A stretch of DNA of 64,000 bases, from assembly GCF_017968845.1 (NCBI RefSeq), contig NZ_CP072877.1, positions 186,001 through 250,000 on the forward strand. Direction: 5' to 3'. Position 1 is the first letter of the stretch. Each line of letters opens with the position of its first letter. The DNA comes from Microbacterium sp. NIBRBAC000506063. GTDB taxonomy: Bacteria > Actinomycetota > Actinomycetes > Actinomycetales > Microbacteriaceae. Of this stretch, positions 50,681 to 62,039 are shown piece by piece. Made by a program: the position numbers and the translations under genes. The notes under the pieces are model-generated. The model was not told where the DNA came from and did not search any database. It was given only the letters and a program-made list of their open reading frames with translations.

Positions 50681-53230
50681 ATGGCCGATGAGAACAATGA
50701 CAACATCACAGCCCAGGGCGACTCGGATGCCGCAGATGCGGTGACACCGGTCGGCACCTCGGTGGAGGAGACGCAGGTCTCCGAGGCCGCAGAGGCGGCG
50801 TCCGCAGTGACGCCGGAGAACGACTCGCCCGCCGAGGTCGTTCCGGCTCCGGTCGATCCGGCCGTCGCGGCGGAACTCGCTGGGGCAGAGCCCGTCGCCG
50901 CGGCACCGGCCGAAGTCGAGGGCACCGAGGAGACTTCCGCGAGCGAGAGCGTCGAGGCACCGGCATCCGATTCCATCGAGGCGCCCGCATCCGACGACTC
51001 CATTGAGGTGTCGGCATCCGATGAGGTCCCCGCGCCGGTCGACGTCGAGCCCGTCTCCGAGCAGGCCGAGCCCGAGTCTGAAGCCGAGCCCGCCGAGCCG
51101 GAGCCGGTGACCGCCGTATCGCTCGGACTGATCCCGGAGGTCTTCGTCTCGAAGCCCTCGACCCAGCTGCACTTCTACGCTCCCGAGATCACCCTGCTCC
51201 CGGCGCGTCCGGGCGTGAGCCCGAAGATGAGGAGAGCGGTTCGTCCTCGGGTCGTCGTGGCGGACGACGCCGTCGCGGGGGTCCGAGAACGGCGGCGGAG
51301 AGCAGCAGAGCGAGCCGCGCCAGCGCCAGCGTGTCGTCGAGTACGTCACCGAGCCGCAGCGGATCAAGGGCTCCACCCGCCTGGAGGCCAAGCGCCAGCG
51401 CCGCCGCGACGGGCGCGATGCGGGTCGTCGCCGCCCGGTCGTCACCGAGGCGGAGTTCCTCGCCCGCCGCGAGTCGGTCGACCGCCAGATGGTCGTGCGC
51501 GCCAAGAACGGCCGCACCCAGATCGCGGTCCTCGAAGACAAGGTTCTCGTCGAGCACTATGTGGCACGAAACCAGGACGCCTCGCTCATCGGCAACGTCT
51601 ACCTCGGCCGCGTGCAGAACGTGCTGCCGAGCATGGAGGCGGCCTTCGTCGACATCGGCCGCGGACGCAACGCGGTGCTGTACTCGGCGAGGTGGACTGG
51701 GACGGCGTCGAGACCGGCAACCAGCCGCGCCGCATCGAGCTCGCGCTCAAGCCCGGCGACCGCGTCCTCGTGCAGGTGACGAAGGACCCCGTGGGCCACA
51801 AGGGCGCCCGACTGACCAGCCAGATCTCCCTCCCGGTCGCTACCTCGTGTACGTGCCCGGCGGCTCGATGAACGGCATCTCGCGCAAGCTCCCCGACAAC
51901 GAGCGGGCGCGCCTCAAGCGCATCCTCAAGGAGGTGCTCCCGAGTCCTCCGGCGTCATCGTCCGCACGGCCGCCGAGGGCGCGACCGAGGAGCAGCTGAC
52001 CCGCGACGTGCAGCGCCTCACCGCGCAGTGGGAGCACATCCAGAAGCAGGTGGAGAGCTCTCAGGCCCCGGCTATGCTGCACGCCGAGCCCGACCTCCTG
52101 GTCAAGATCGTCCGCGATGTCTTCAACGAGGACTTCACGAAGATGCTCATCCAGGGCACGGATGCCGAGCGCACCATCCGTTCGTACCTCGAGAGCGTCG
52201 CCCCCGATCTGCTTGAGCGTGTCGAGACCTATCAGGGCGAGAAGGATCCGTTCGACGAGTTCCGTGTCACGGAGCAGATCGAGAAGGCGCTCGATCGCAA
52301 GGTCTGGCTGCCCTCGGGCGGATCGCTCGTCATCGACCGCACCGAGGCGATGACGGTCGTCGACGTCAACACCGGCAAGTTCGTCGGCTCCGGCGGCAAC
52401 CTCGAGGAGACCGTCACCAAGAACAACCTCGAGGCCGCGGAGGAGATCGTCCGCCAGCTGCGTCTGCGCGACATCGGCGGCATCATCGTCGTCGACTTCA
52501 TCGACATGGTGCTCGAGTCCAACCGCGACCTCGTGCTGCGCCGACTCATCGAGTGCCTCAGCCGCGACCGCACGAAGCACCAGGTCGCCGAGGTGACCTC
52601 GCTCGGACTCGTGCAGATGACCCGCAAGAAGCTGGGGCTGGGGCTCCTGGAGACCTTCAGCGAGGCCTGCGACGTGTGCGCGGGCGCGGCGTCATCGTCC
52701 ACCACGACCCGGTCGTCAAGCACCGCTCGGGCGGGCAGGGCGGCGGCTCGAACCGTCGCGGCCGTGGCGGGAACGGTGGCTCGCAGAACAGCGCGCCGTC
52801 CGGCAACGGCGGAACGCACGTGATCCCGGAGGGTGCGAAGTCGGCGCTCGCCCAGATCGCGGCGTCGACGATCGTGGGCACCGGGGACACGGAATCGGAT
52901 GCTGCCGCACCGCTCGTCGAGGGTGCCGCAGCGATCGAGCTGCCCCAGCCCTCGCGCGCCGAGACACCGGAGACCGCAGAGCCGGCCTCGGCCAAGGACC
53001 GTGCGAAGAAGCCGCGCAAGAAGCGCGGCAAGGAGGCCGGTCCCGTGCTCAAGCCCGAGGCCGAGCAGCTCCTGGACTCGGTGCTCGACGCGCTCCCCGA
53101 ACCGAAGGCACCCGGTCAGGGCCGCGGTCGTCGTCGTGTCACCACGGCGGCGTTGTCGGGCACCCCGGTGATCGTGACCCCGATCGCAGACGGTGGCTCA
53201 GACGCGGCGGTCGCGGGCTCGGACGCGTAG
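50681..53230 (+). CDS. rne: Ribonuclease E/G (six frameshifts)
   Basis: Endoribonuclease of mRNA turnover and rRNA maturation; about 851 residues. A 190-residue acidic, low-complexity N-terminus (repeats such as SIEAPASDDSIEVSASD) precedes the core. S1 domain: IGNVYLGRVQNVLPSMEAAFVDIG. Catalytic aspartates: MTVVDVNTGKFVG and GGIIVVDFIDM; zinc-link EACDVCAGRG. C-terminal tail is basic and Gly-rich. Breaks at 51220-51222, 51283-51284, 51686-51687, 51835-51836, 51939-51941, 52682-52684. The 271-base upstream gap holds a possible -10 (GATAAT, about 50498) but no clear -35. Confidence 0.92.
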
Positions 53231-53465
53231 TCCGGAGGCGATGAGGCGTCGCACGAGCTCCTTGCCGGGCACGTGTTCGGCGCCTCCGGCCACAAGCCGG
53301 GGATCGCCTCCTCGGGCACGTCGTAGTGATCGCGATCGAAGCCGCGCTCGGGCAGCCCCTGCGCACGCGCGAAGGCGTGCAGCTCTTCCAGGCTCTCGTC
53401 GCTGACGAGGTGCGCCCAGAGCCTGCCGTGGGCCGGCCACAGGGATCGTCGACGAGGATGGCCAT
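53198..53465 (-). CDS. DUF4031 protein (two frameshifts)
   Basis: About 89 residues. After adding one C at 53442-53444 and one at 53299-53302 (coding strand) it reads [23 protein letters not shown]..., then [23 protein letters not shown] and [13 protein letters not shown]. This is the DUF4031 family, small actinobacterial/proteobacterial proteins of unknown function with conserved DxxxWxxHGxxxxHLVSD. It is convergent with rne and overlaps its 3' end by 33 bases. Confidence 0.8.
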
Positions 53466-53502
53466 CCCTCGATCGTACGACGGGACACGCGTTCGGGCGT
53501 TT

Positions 53503-53531
53503 TTGCCGAACGCCCCGGCATCCGGTAAAGT
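53503..53531 (+). promoter_or_regulatory. Promoter of rplU-rpmA-obg (TTGCCG-17-TAAAGT)
   Basis: TTGCCG (53503-53508), a 17-base spacer and TAAAGT (53526-53531). The best sigma-70-type pair of the window. The leader to the rplU GTG is about 90 bases and contains GTTGAG...CTCAAC arms (53549-53585) that could form an autoregulatory hairpin as in L21 leaders elsewhere; that is a guess. Confidence 0.65.
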
Positions 53532-53628
53532 AGACCCTTGGTGCGTTGAGTTCTGCTTCCGCACCGTGACTTTTTCGTCTCAACAGACAACTGGAGCCGA
53601 CGCGCTCCACAGAAGAAACAGGTGTGAA

Positions 53629-53937
53629 GTGGTTTACGCAGTAGTGCGCGCCGGTGGCCGGCAGGAGAAGGTCGAGGTCGGAACGATCGTTCAGCTCGAC
53701 CGTGTCAAGGCTGCCCAGGGCGAGAAGATCGAGCTCCCTGCCGTGCTGCTCGTCGACGGTGCGACGGTCACGACCGACGCCGACAAGCTCGCGAAGGTCA
53801 AGGTCACGGCCGAGGTTCTCGGCAACCTCCGCGGTCCGAAGATCGTCATCCAGAAGTTCAAGAACAAGACCGGCTACAAGAAGCGTCAGGGCCACCGCCA
53901 GGAGCTCACGCGCGTCAAGATCACCGGCATCAAGTAA
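53629..53937 (+). CDS. rplU: 50S ribosomal protein L21
   Basis: 102 residues, intact. [20 protein letters not shown] at the N-terminus and [18 protein letters not shown] with TRVKITGI at the end are family marks. GTG start chosen because it places VYAVV at residue 2; AGAAACAGGTGTGAA lies upstream. Followed by rpmA after 20 bases. Confidence 0.97.
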   Translation: MVYAVVRAGGRQEKVEVGTIVQLDRVKAAQGEKIELPAVLLVDGATVTTDADKLAKVKVTAEVLGNLRGPKIVIQKFKNKTGYKKRQGHRQELTRVKITGIK

Positions 53938-53957
53938 GCACGGAAGAGGCTGAGGAA

Positions 53958-54212
53958 ATGGCACACAAAAAGGGCGCAAGCTCCACGCGCAACGGTCGCG
54001 ACTCCAACGCCCAGCGACTGGGCGTCAAGCGCTTCGGCGGCCAGAAGGTCAGCGCCGGCGAGATCATCGTCCGCCAGCGCGGTACCCACTTCCACCCCGG
54101 CGTGAACGTCGGTCGCGGTGGCGACGACACCCTGTTCGCCCTCGCAGCGGGCTCGGTCGAGTTCGGCGCGAAGGGCGGCCGCAAGGTCGTCAACATCGTC
54201 GCCGGCGAGTAA
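53958..54212 (+). CDS. rpmA: 50S ribosomal protein L27
   Basis: 84 residues, intact. Begins [20 protein letters not shown], so there is no N-terminal extension requiring cleavage as in Firmicutes. [20 protein letters not shown] follows. GAGGAAATGG supplies the ribosome site. A UUCG-loop terminator follows. Confidence 0.97.
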   Translation: MAHKKGASSTRNGRDSNAQRLGVKRFGGQKVSAGEIIVRQRGTHFHPGVNVGRGGDDTLFALAAGSVEFGAKGGRKVVNIVAGE

Positions 54213-55800
<1,588 letters not shown>

Positions 55801-55804
<4 letters not shown>

Positions 55805-56596
55805 CCGCGCGAACCCGCGCCGACCTGGCCACCGCCGGTCGGATCGTCGTCAAGGTCGGCTCTTCGTCGATCAGTGGCGAGGCGTCCTGGCGCATCCCGA
55901 TCCTCGTCGAGGCGCTGGCCGACGCGCACAACCGCGGCACCGAGGTCATCCTCGTCTCCTCCGGGGCGATCGCCACAGGGATCCCCTTCCTGAACCTCGG
56001 CGCACGCCCGACGGACCTGGCCACGCAGCAGGCCGCCGCCGCCGTCGGTCAGAACGTGCTCATCTACCGCTATCTCGATGCCCTGCGTCCGCACGGCATC
56101 GTCGCGGGCAGGTCCTGCTCACCACCGGCGATCTGGAGAACCCACATCGCGCAGCAACGCGCAGCGCGCCATGGACCGCCTTCTGGGCCTGCGGATCATG
56201 CCGATCGTCAACGAGAACGACACCGTCGCCACGCAGGAGATCCGCTTCGGCGACAACGACCGCCTCGGGGCGCTCGTCGCGCAGCTCCTCGGAGCCGATG
56301 CGCTCGTGCTGCTGAGCGATGTCGAGTCGCTGTACACCAAGCCGCCGAGCGACCCGACCGCCGAGCCCATCGACGTGATCGAGCCGGACGCCGACCTCGC
56401 CGGGCTCGAGTTCGGCGCCACGGTCGTCAACAGCGTCGGCACCGGCGGTGCCGCCACCAAGGTCTCCGCGGCGAGGCTGGCCGCGGCATCCGGGATCGGT
56501 GCGCTCGTCACGAGCGCAGACCTGGTTGCGCAGGCGCTGGCGGGCGAGGCCATCGGCACCTGGTTCGTGCCGGCTTCCGTCGACGTCCGCGCCTGA
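55801..56596 (+). CDS. proB: Glutamate 5-kinase, short form (two frameshifts)
   Basis: First step of proline synthesis, phosphorylating glutamate. About 265 residues: amino-acid-kinase domain only, without the C-terminal PUA domain of E. coli ProB (367 residues). [14 protein letters not shown] at the start, [33 protein letters not shown] and [16 protein letters not shown]. Breaks at GGG 56106-56108 and CCC 56141-56143. GTG start within the obg stop. Followed by proA. Confidence 0.93.
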
Positions 56597-56627
56597 CCCA
56601 CGCCCTCCCGGGCCTGCGGGCGCTGGC

Positions 56628-56633
56628 TAGAAT
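56628..56633 (+). promoter_or_regulatory. -10 of proA (TAGAAT), leaderless start
   Basis: TAGAAT ends 6 bases before the proA ATG. With no ribosome site in GGCGGC, a leaderless proA transcript is likely, in addition to read-through from proB. Confidence 0.55.
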
Positions 56634-56639
56634 GGCGGC

Positions 56640-57939
56640 ATGACCCCGATCTCGCCGCTGTCGCCACGCCTGCCCCGACGAACGTCTCGGGCGCCGAGAC
56701 GCCGCGGGATCGCCTCACGCGTGCGAAGGACGCCTCGCGCGAGATCGCGCGTCTCACGAGCAGCCAGAAGGCGGAGGCGCTCGAGACGATCGCGCGCGAG
56801 ATCGAGGCCAACGTGGCGCGGATCATCGAGGCGAACGCCTCCGACATCGCCCGCGGCGAGGACGAGGGGATCGGCGCGGCGCTGATCGATCGCCTCCGGC
56901 TCGACGAGAAGCGCGTCGCGGCTCTGGCCGCCGGCGTGCGCGACGTCGCCGCCCTGCCCGACCCGGTCGGCCAGATCGTCGGCGGCCACCGCATGCCGGG
57001 CGGCGTCGCCCTGGAGCAGGTGCGCGTGCCCTTCGGCGTGGTCGGGGCGATCTACGAGGCGCGGCCCAACGTGACCGTCGACATCGCCACGCTCGCGCTG
57101 CGCTCGGGCAACGCGGTGGTGCTCCGAGGAGGAAGCGCGGCCCGTTCCTCGAACACCGTGCTCGTCCAGGTGATGCGCGACGCGCTCGAGAGCGCGGGCG
57201 TCACGCCCGAGGCGATCCAGACGGTCGACGACTTCGGACGCGAGGGGCGAAGGCGCTCATGCACGGTCGCGGACTCATCGACGTCCTCGTTCCGCGCGGC
57301 AGCGCCGGCCTCATCGAGACGGTCGTGACGGAGTCGACGGTCCCGGTGATCGAGACCGGCGCCGGGAACGTGCACATCGTTCTCGACGCCTCCGCTCCGG
57401 AGGAGTGGGCGCGTGACATCGTCGTCAACGCCAAGGTGCAGCGTCCGAGCGTCTGCAACGCGGTGGAGACAGTTCTCGTGCTGCGCGCCGCTGCGGAGCG
57501 CCTGATCCCCACGGTCACCGCCGCCCTGCAGGAGCAGGGCGTGACCGTGCACGGCGACGACACGGTCGGCTCGCTGGCATCCGATGTCGTCGCCGCGACC
57601 GAGGAGGACTGGGCCACCGAGTACCTGAGCCTGGACATCGCGATGAAGGTCGTCGACTCGCTCGACGAGGCGCTCGCCCACATCCGCCGGTACAGCACCG
57701 GTCACACGGAGTCGATCGTCACGACAGACACCCGCAACGCCGAGCGCTTCCTCGCCGAAGTGGACTCGGCGGTGGTCATGGCGAACGCGTCCACACGGTT
57801 CACCGACGGGGCCGAGTTCGGCTTCGGTGCCGAGGTCGGCATCTCGACCCAGAAGCTGCACGCCCGCGGGCCGATGGGACTCTCCGAGCTGACCAGCACG
57901 AAGTGGCTCGCCCGCGGTGCCGGTCAAGTGCGCGGCTGA
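56640..57939 (+). CDS. proA: Gamma-glutamyl phosphate reductase (two frameshifts)
   Basis: Second step of proline synthesis, reducing glutamyl-phosphate with NADPH. About 433 residues. [34 protein letters not shown], and the catalytic Cys in [16 protein letters not shown] near residue 275. Breaks at CCCC 56644-56647 (restores [18 protein letters not shown]) and GGGG 57244-57247. The N-terminal start at 56640 gives a short unconserved leader before the conserved [11 protein letters not shown]. Confidence 0.94.
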
Positions 57940-57988
57940 CGGCTAGACTTGGTGTCACAGACTTCCCAGGCACGGAAATGGAGCAACG

Positions 57989-58204
57989 ATGAACTTCGTC
58001 GCGCAGGTTGCGGTCCTCGCCGCTGAGACCGAGCACCACGGCAACGTGGCGCTGGAGACGCTGATCTTCGGTGTGATCGCCGCCATCGGCTTCGCCGCGC
58101 TGGGCCTGGTGACCCTCTCGTACAAGAACGTCGCGAACCGCCACGCCGCGAAGGCTGAGGCCTGGGCGGCGCGCAACGGCCACGAGGCGGGGCACGGACA
58201 CTAG
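57989..58204 (+). CDS. Small single-helix membrane protein
   Basis: 71 residues, intact: a short outside segment (AAETEHHGNVALE), one membrane helix (LIFGVIAAIGFAALGLVTLSY) and a basic, His-rich tail (KNVANRHAAKAEAWAARNG, ending HEAGHGH). It is preceded by TAGACT (57944-57949) and GGAGCAACG. The position between proA and nadD is conserved in related actinobacteria as far as I recall; no function is known. The terminal histidines could bind metal. Confidence 0.7.
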   Translation: MNFVAQVAVLAAETEHHGNVALETLIFGVIAAIGFAALGLVTLSYKNVANRHAAKAEAWAARNGHEAGHGH

Positions 58205-58207
58205 ACT
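58202..58207 (+). promoter_or_regulatory. -10 of nadD (TAGACT), leaderless start
   Basis: TAGACT overlaps the stop of the previous small gene and ends 6 bases before the nadD ATG, the spacing repeated at other starts in the window. Confidence 0.5.
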
Positions 58208-58213
58208 CGAGGG

Positions 58214-58812
58214 ATGACCACAGCCGCGCGTCCACCGCGAATCGGCGTGATGGGCGGGACGTTCGACCCGATCCACCACGGTCACCTCGTGGCTGCGAGC
58301 GAAGTCGCGCACTCCTTCGACCTCGACGAGGTCGTCTTCGTGCCCACCGGGGAGCCGTACCAGAAGCCGAACGTCACGGCCAGCGAGCACCGCTATCTGA
58401 TGACGGTGATCGCCACGGCGTCGAACCCGAGGTTCACCGTCAGCCGGGTCGACGTCGATCGCAAGGGGCCGACCTACACGATCGACACGCTGCGCGACCT
58501 GAAGCACAGCAGACCGGATTCTGAGTTCTTCTTCATCACCGGCGCAGACGCCATAGCGCAGATTCTCAGCTGGAGGGACCATGATGAGTTGTGGGAACTC
58601 GCCCACTTCGTCGCGGTGTCCCGCCCAGGACACGTTCTGAGCACTGACGGACTCCCCAGCGACGATGTGAGCCAACTCGAGGTTCCCGCCCTGGCGATCT
58701 CGTCGACGGACTGTCGCGATCGCGTCGCTGTGGGGATCCGGTGTGGTACCTGGTTCCCGACGGGGTCGTCCAGTACATTGCGAAGCATCACCTCTATCGG
58801 AGCAAAGAATGA
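58214..58812 (+). CDS. nadD: Nicotinate-nucleotide adenylyltransferase (one frameshift)
   Basis: Adenylates nicotinate mononucleotide in NAD synthesis; about 199 residues. The (H/T)xGH site is in [18 protein letters not shown], with [15 protein letters not shown] and the C-terminal [13 protein letters not shown]. The break at GGGG 58732-58735 is repaired by one G ([20 protein letters not shown]). It overlaps the next gene by ATGA. Confidence 0.94.
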
Positions 58813-59974
58813 CCACGTCGGATCAGCAGGGATCACGGCCGCTGACCCGCAAGCAACTGCGGGAGCTTCGGCTGACCGGGTCGACCCCTGTGGTCGCGCA
58901 GCCCGACGCCGAAGAGACCGCGGACGAGTCCGCTGAAGCGCCTGTCCACGAGCCCGCAGAGGCCTTCGCGCCCGCATCCGCACGCACGGCGACGCCCTCC
59001 GCTCCGACACCCGCGGACGCACCCCGCACGGCCGTGCCGGAGTCCGACGACCCGGTCGTCCTTCCTGAGGAGCGCGAGACCCCGGATGCCGCATCCGATG
59101 CCGCAGACGCTCCTGAGCGCACCCTCACGCGCCGGGAGATCCGCGAGCTGGAGAGGCAGCGTGCCGCCGCGCCGGGCACAGCGTCCGCGGTGACGCCCCC
59201 GGAGACGATCAGCCCTGCTCCGGAGACCGGTCGCGGTACGACGGATGAACCGAGTGAAGAGGATGAGCAGACGGCACCGGAGTCTGATCGCGGACGGCTT
59301 TCCTTCCTCGAACGCCGCCGCGCCGCCGCCGAGGCGAAGAGGGAAGCCCGTGCGGCAGAGGCGGCACGGGCCGAGGAGCCTGCGGAGCCAGCGGCGGAGA
59401 TCCCCGAAGAGCCGGTCGAGGACCAGGAACAGGCGCTCGGCGCTGCGAAGCAGTCTGAGGGGCCGGCGGACGTCGTCGCGGTCAGTCCGCTTCTGGGCAA
59501 GGACGTCCCTGAGGAGATATCCGACGGACCGGCGCTCTCCCCGTCGTTCGACGAGCTGGTCGCTCCGGCCGACACGACCGGTTCGCAGCACATCTCGCCC
59601 ACGGCTCTGATCTTCAGCCAGACACCCGGCCCACTGACACTTCCCGGCCCGCTGGACTCGAGCGGCGAGGTCGTCGTGACCGGCAGCTACGAGTTCCCGA
59701 GCTCCGTCGGCTCGCACGGCCATGCCCCGGCACCACCGACGGCAAAGACATCGATGCCTCCCTGGTCGACAGCGAGCTGGCGGCGACATCGTCGCCGACG
59801 CCGGTGGCGGCGAGCTCCGCGATCGGCACGATCAAGCCCGCCGGCGAGGTCATGCGCCAGCCCACACCCGAGAAGGGGAGCAAGCTGCTGATGGGCCTGG
59901 CCCTCACCGCGGGCGGCCTCATGCTCGCCCTGTCCGTCGCCCTCATCCTTGCCTTCACGAACGGCGTTTTCTGA
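58809..59974 (+). CDS. Low-complexity acidic protein with C-terminal membrane helix (one frameshift)
   Basis: About 388 residues. The first 330 are Glu/Ala/Pro-rich and disordered, with two copies of a basic helix ([14 protein letters not shown] near residue 12 and [15 protein letters not shown] near 100) and a third related one ([17 protein letters not shown]). The only membrane segment is at the end ([22 protein letters not shown]). The break at GG 59729-59730 gives [17 protein letters not shown]. Coupled to nadD and rsfS. Not recognised; the tail-anchored layout suggests a cytoplasmic scaffold at the membrane. Confidence 0.65.
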
Positions 59975-60351
59975 TGCAGTCACCTGACTCTGCCCGCGAG
60001 ATGCTCCAGATCGCGGCGGATGCCGCCGCGTCCAAGGGCGGCGACGACCTCCTCGCTCTGGACGTCTCCGAGCCTCTGCCGCTCGTGGACGTCTTCCTCC
60101 TCGTCACCGGGAACAGCGAGCGCAACGTCGCCGCGATCGCCGACGAGGTCGAGGACCGCCTGATCGAGTCCGGCCACAAGCGCGTGCGCCGGGAGGGGCG
60201 CGCCGAGGCACGTTGGGTGCTGCTCGACTTCGGCGACCTCATCGTGCATGTCTTCCACGCCGAGGAGCGCGTCTACTACGGCCTTGAGCGACTCTGGAAG
60301 GACTGCCCGGTCATTCCGCTGGATGTCGCCGAGCCTGCCGCCGAGGGCTGA
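59974..60351 (+). CDS. rsfS: Ribosomal silencing factor RsfS
   Basis: Binds L14 and blocks subunit joining in starved cells. 125 residues, intact. ALDVSEPLPLVDVFLLVTG, NVAAIADEVEDRL and the end LDFGDLIVHVFHAEERVYYGLERLW are family marks. Its ATG overlaps the stop of the previous gene (TGATG). The pairing with nadD is conserved widely. Confidence 0.96.
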   Translation: MQSPDSAREMLQIAADAAASKGGDDLLALDVSEPLPLVDVFLLVTGNSERNVAAIADEVEDRLIESGHKRVRREGRAEARWVLLDFGDLIVHVFHAEERVYYGLERLWKDCPVIPLDVAEPAAEG

Positions 60352-60395
60352 CGTGTCGCCGCGGCTCGGGCTCTGCGCCCGATAGCGTGGAGGCA

Positions 60396-60413
60396 GCGCA
60401 CCGGTCGGTGCGC
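60396..60413. terminator. Perfect hairpin GCGCACCG-GT-CGGTGCGC between rsfS and dgt
   Basis: An 8-base perfect stem with a 2-base centre, 45 bases after the rsfS stop and 24 before the dgt ATG. No T-tract. It may be a weak terminator or an operator for dgt. Confidence 0.45.
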
Positions 60414-60436
60414 ACGGACACGCAGAGGGGCGCGGA

Positions 60437-61950
60437 ATGAGGGCCGATCGGATACTGCCCGAGCCCGACTCGGCATCACGGCTGCGTGACGCCGACAGCC
60501 CGTTCCGGCAGGATCTCGAGCGCATCCGCTTCTCTTCGTACTATGCACGACTGTCGGCGGTGACCCAGGTCATCGGCCAGACCGGTGCGGGTCCGCTCGT
60601 CCACAACCGCTTGACGCATTCGCTCAAGGTGACGGCGGTCGCCCGCGCGATCGCGGCGGATGTCGCGGGCCTCATCGCATCGCGGGATCTGCCCGACGAG
60701 TATGTCTGCGACCCCGTGGTGGCGCAGGCGGCCGCCAGCGCGCACGATCTGGGCCACCCGCCCTTCGGGCATCTGGGCGAGAGCGTGCTGGACCGGCTGG
60801 CGCGCGAGTCGTTGGGACTGCTCGACGGCTTCGAGGGCAATGCCCAGACCTACCGGATCATCGCCATGCTCGACGTCTGTCACGGGCCCTCGCACGGATT
60901 GAACCTCACGGCGGCGACCCGCTCCGCCGTCGCGAAGTATCCCTGGACTCCCGGGGTGGAGCTCTCCGAGCCGGTCGCGGCGACGCTGCCGCCGGGCCTG
61001 CGGTGGGTGAACGGCCGGTTGAGCGTGCGCAAGTACTCGGCGTACTTCCTGGATGCGGAGGATCTCTCGCATGCCCGCGAACGCGCGCACGGGCTGCTCC
61101 CGCTGCAGCAGTCGCTCGAGGGATCGGTCATGGACATCGCCGACGACATCGCCTACTCGGTGCACGACGTCGACGACTTCCATCGGGCGGGACTCCTGGG
61201 GCAGGGTGCGGTGTCGCGCGAGTTCCGGGGTTGGATCGACGGCGCCTCCTCGCTCGCCGCGATCGACGATGCCGAGCTGACGACGGCGACCGGTCGCCCG
61301 GGGGTCGCGCTCGAGCTGCTGCGGAGGAAGCAGCTCCGCGATGATCCGTGGATCGCCGATGCCGAGGCGTTCCGCGCGGCCGTGCACGCGGTCGCATCCG
61401 ATCTCGTGGACGGCCTGCTCGCGGAGTCCTACGACGGCTCCCTCGCCTCGGAACGGGCTCTGGCGTCGTTCACGAGTAGGTGGATCCACCACTTCCAGCG
61501 TTCGGTCGTGCTCGCCCCGACCGACAATCCCGCACGGGCCTGGTCATGCTGGACCGCGGGGCGTGGCACGAGGTCGAGGTTCTGAAGTTCGTGCACAGGC
61601 ACTTCGTGCTCGGCCGCTCCGACATCGCGATGTACCAGCGCGGGCTCGGCCGCGTGCTCACTCGTGCCGTGCGCGGTCTCATCGCCTGGCTGGAGGATGC
61701 GCACGATCGTCATCGCGTGCCGCCGCGGCTGCAGGAGCTCGTCGGCATCGCGACCGACGGCTATGCGCGGCTGCGGCGCGAGCAGCCCCCGGGCGTGCCG
61801 GTGATCGAGCGTGACGACGAGGATCGTCTTGGCCGGGGCAGGGGAGTGCTCGACTACATCGCCTCTCTCTCGGACGACCAGGCGATGGCGGTGTCCGAGG
61901 CGATCGATGGCCGCCCGGACCGTCTCTGGGACATCGGCCAGAACCTCTGA
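60437..61950 (+). CDS. dgt: dNTP triphosphohydrolase, Dgt type (one frameshift)
   Basis: Hydrolyses dNTPs to nucleoside and triphosphate; about 504 residues. HD-domain metal ligands: VHNRLTHSLKVTAVAR (His), ASAHDLGHPPFGHLGE (His-Asp) and SVMDIADDIAYSVHDVDD (Asp). FEGNAQTYRI is a conserved neighbour motif. The break at GGG 61536-61538 gives NPARGLVMLDRGAWHEVE. GGGGCGCGGA precedes the ATG. Often found near dnaG in actinobacteria; here a rsfS-dgt order is seen. Confidence 0.9.
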
Positions 61951-61951
61951 G

Positions 61952-61971
61952 CCGGGGCAGCACTGCCCCGG
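61952..61971 (+). terminator. Hairpin after dgt
   Basis: CCGGGGCAG and CTGCCCCGG, perfect 9-base stem with a 2-base loop, beginning 2 bases after the stop. No T-run follows, but it probably separates dgt from the secreted protein gene. Confidence 0.6.
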
Positions 61972-62039
61972 GAGAGCGCGCCGGGCGAGGAACCCGCTAT
62001 GGTGTTCGTGGGGAACGTTATCGCAACAGGGTAACGATC

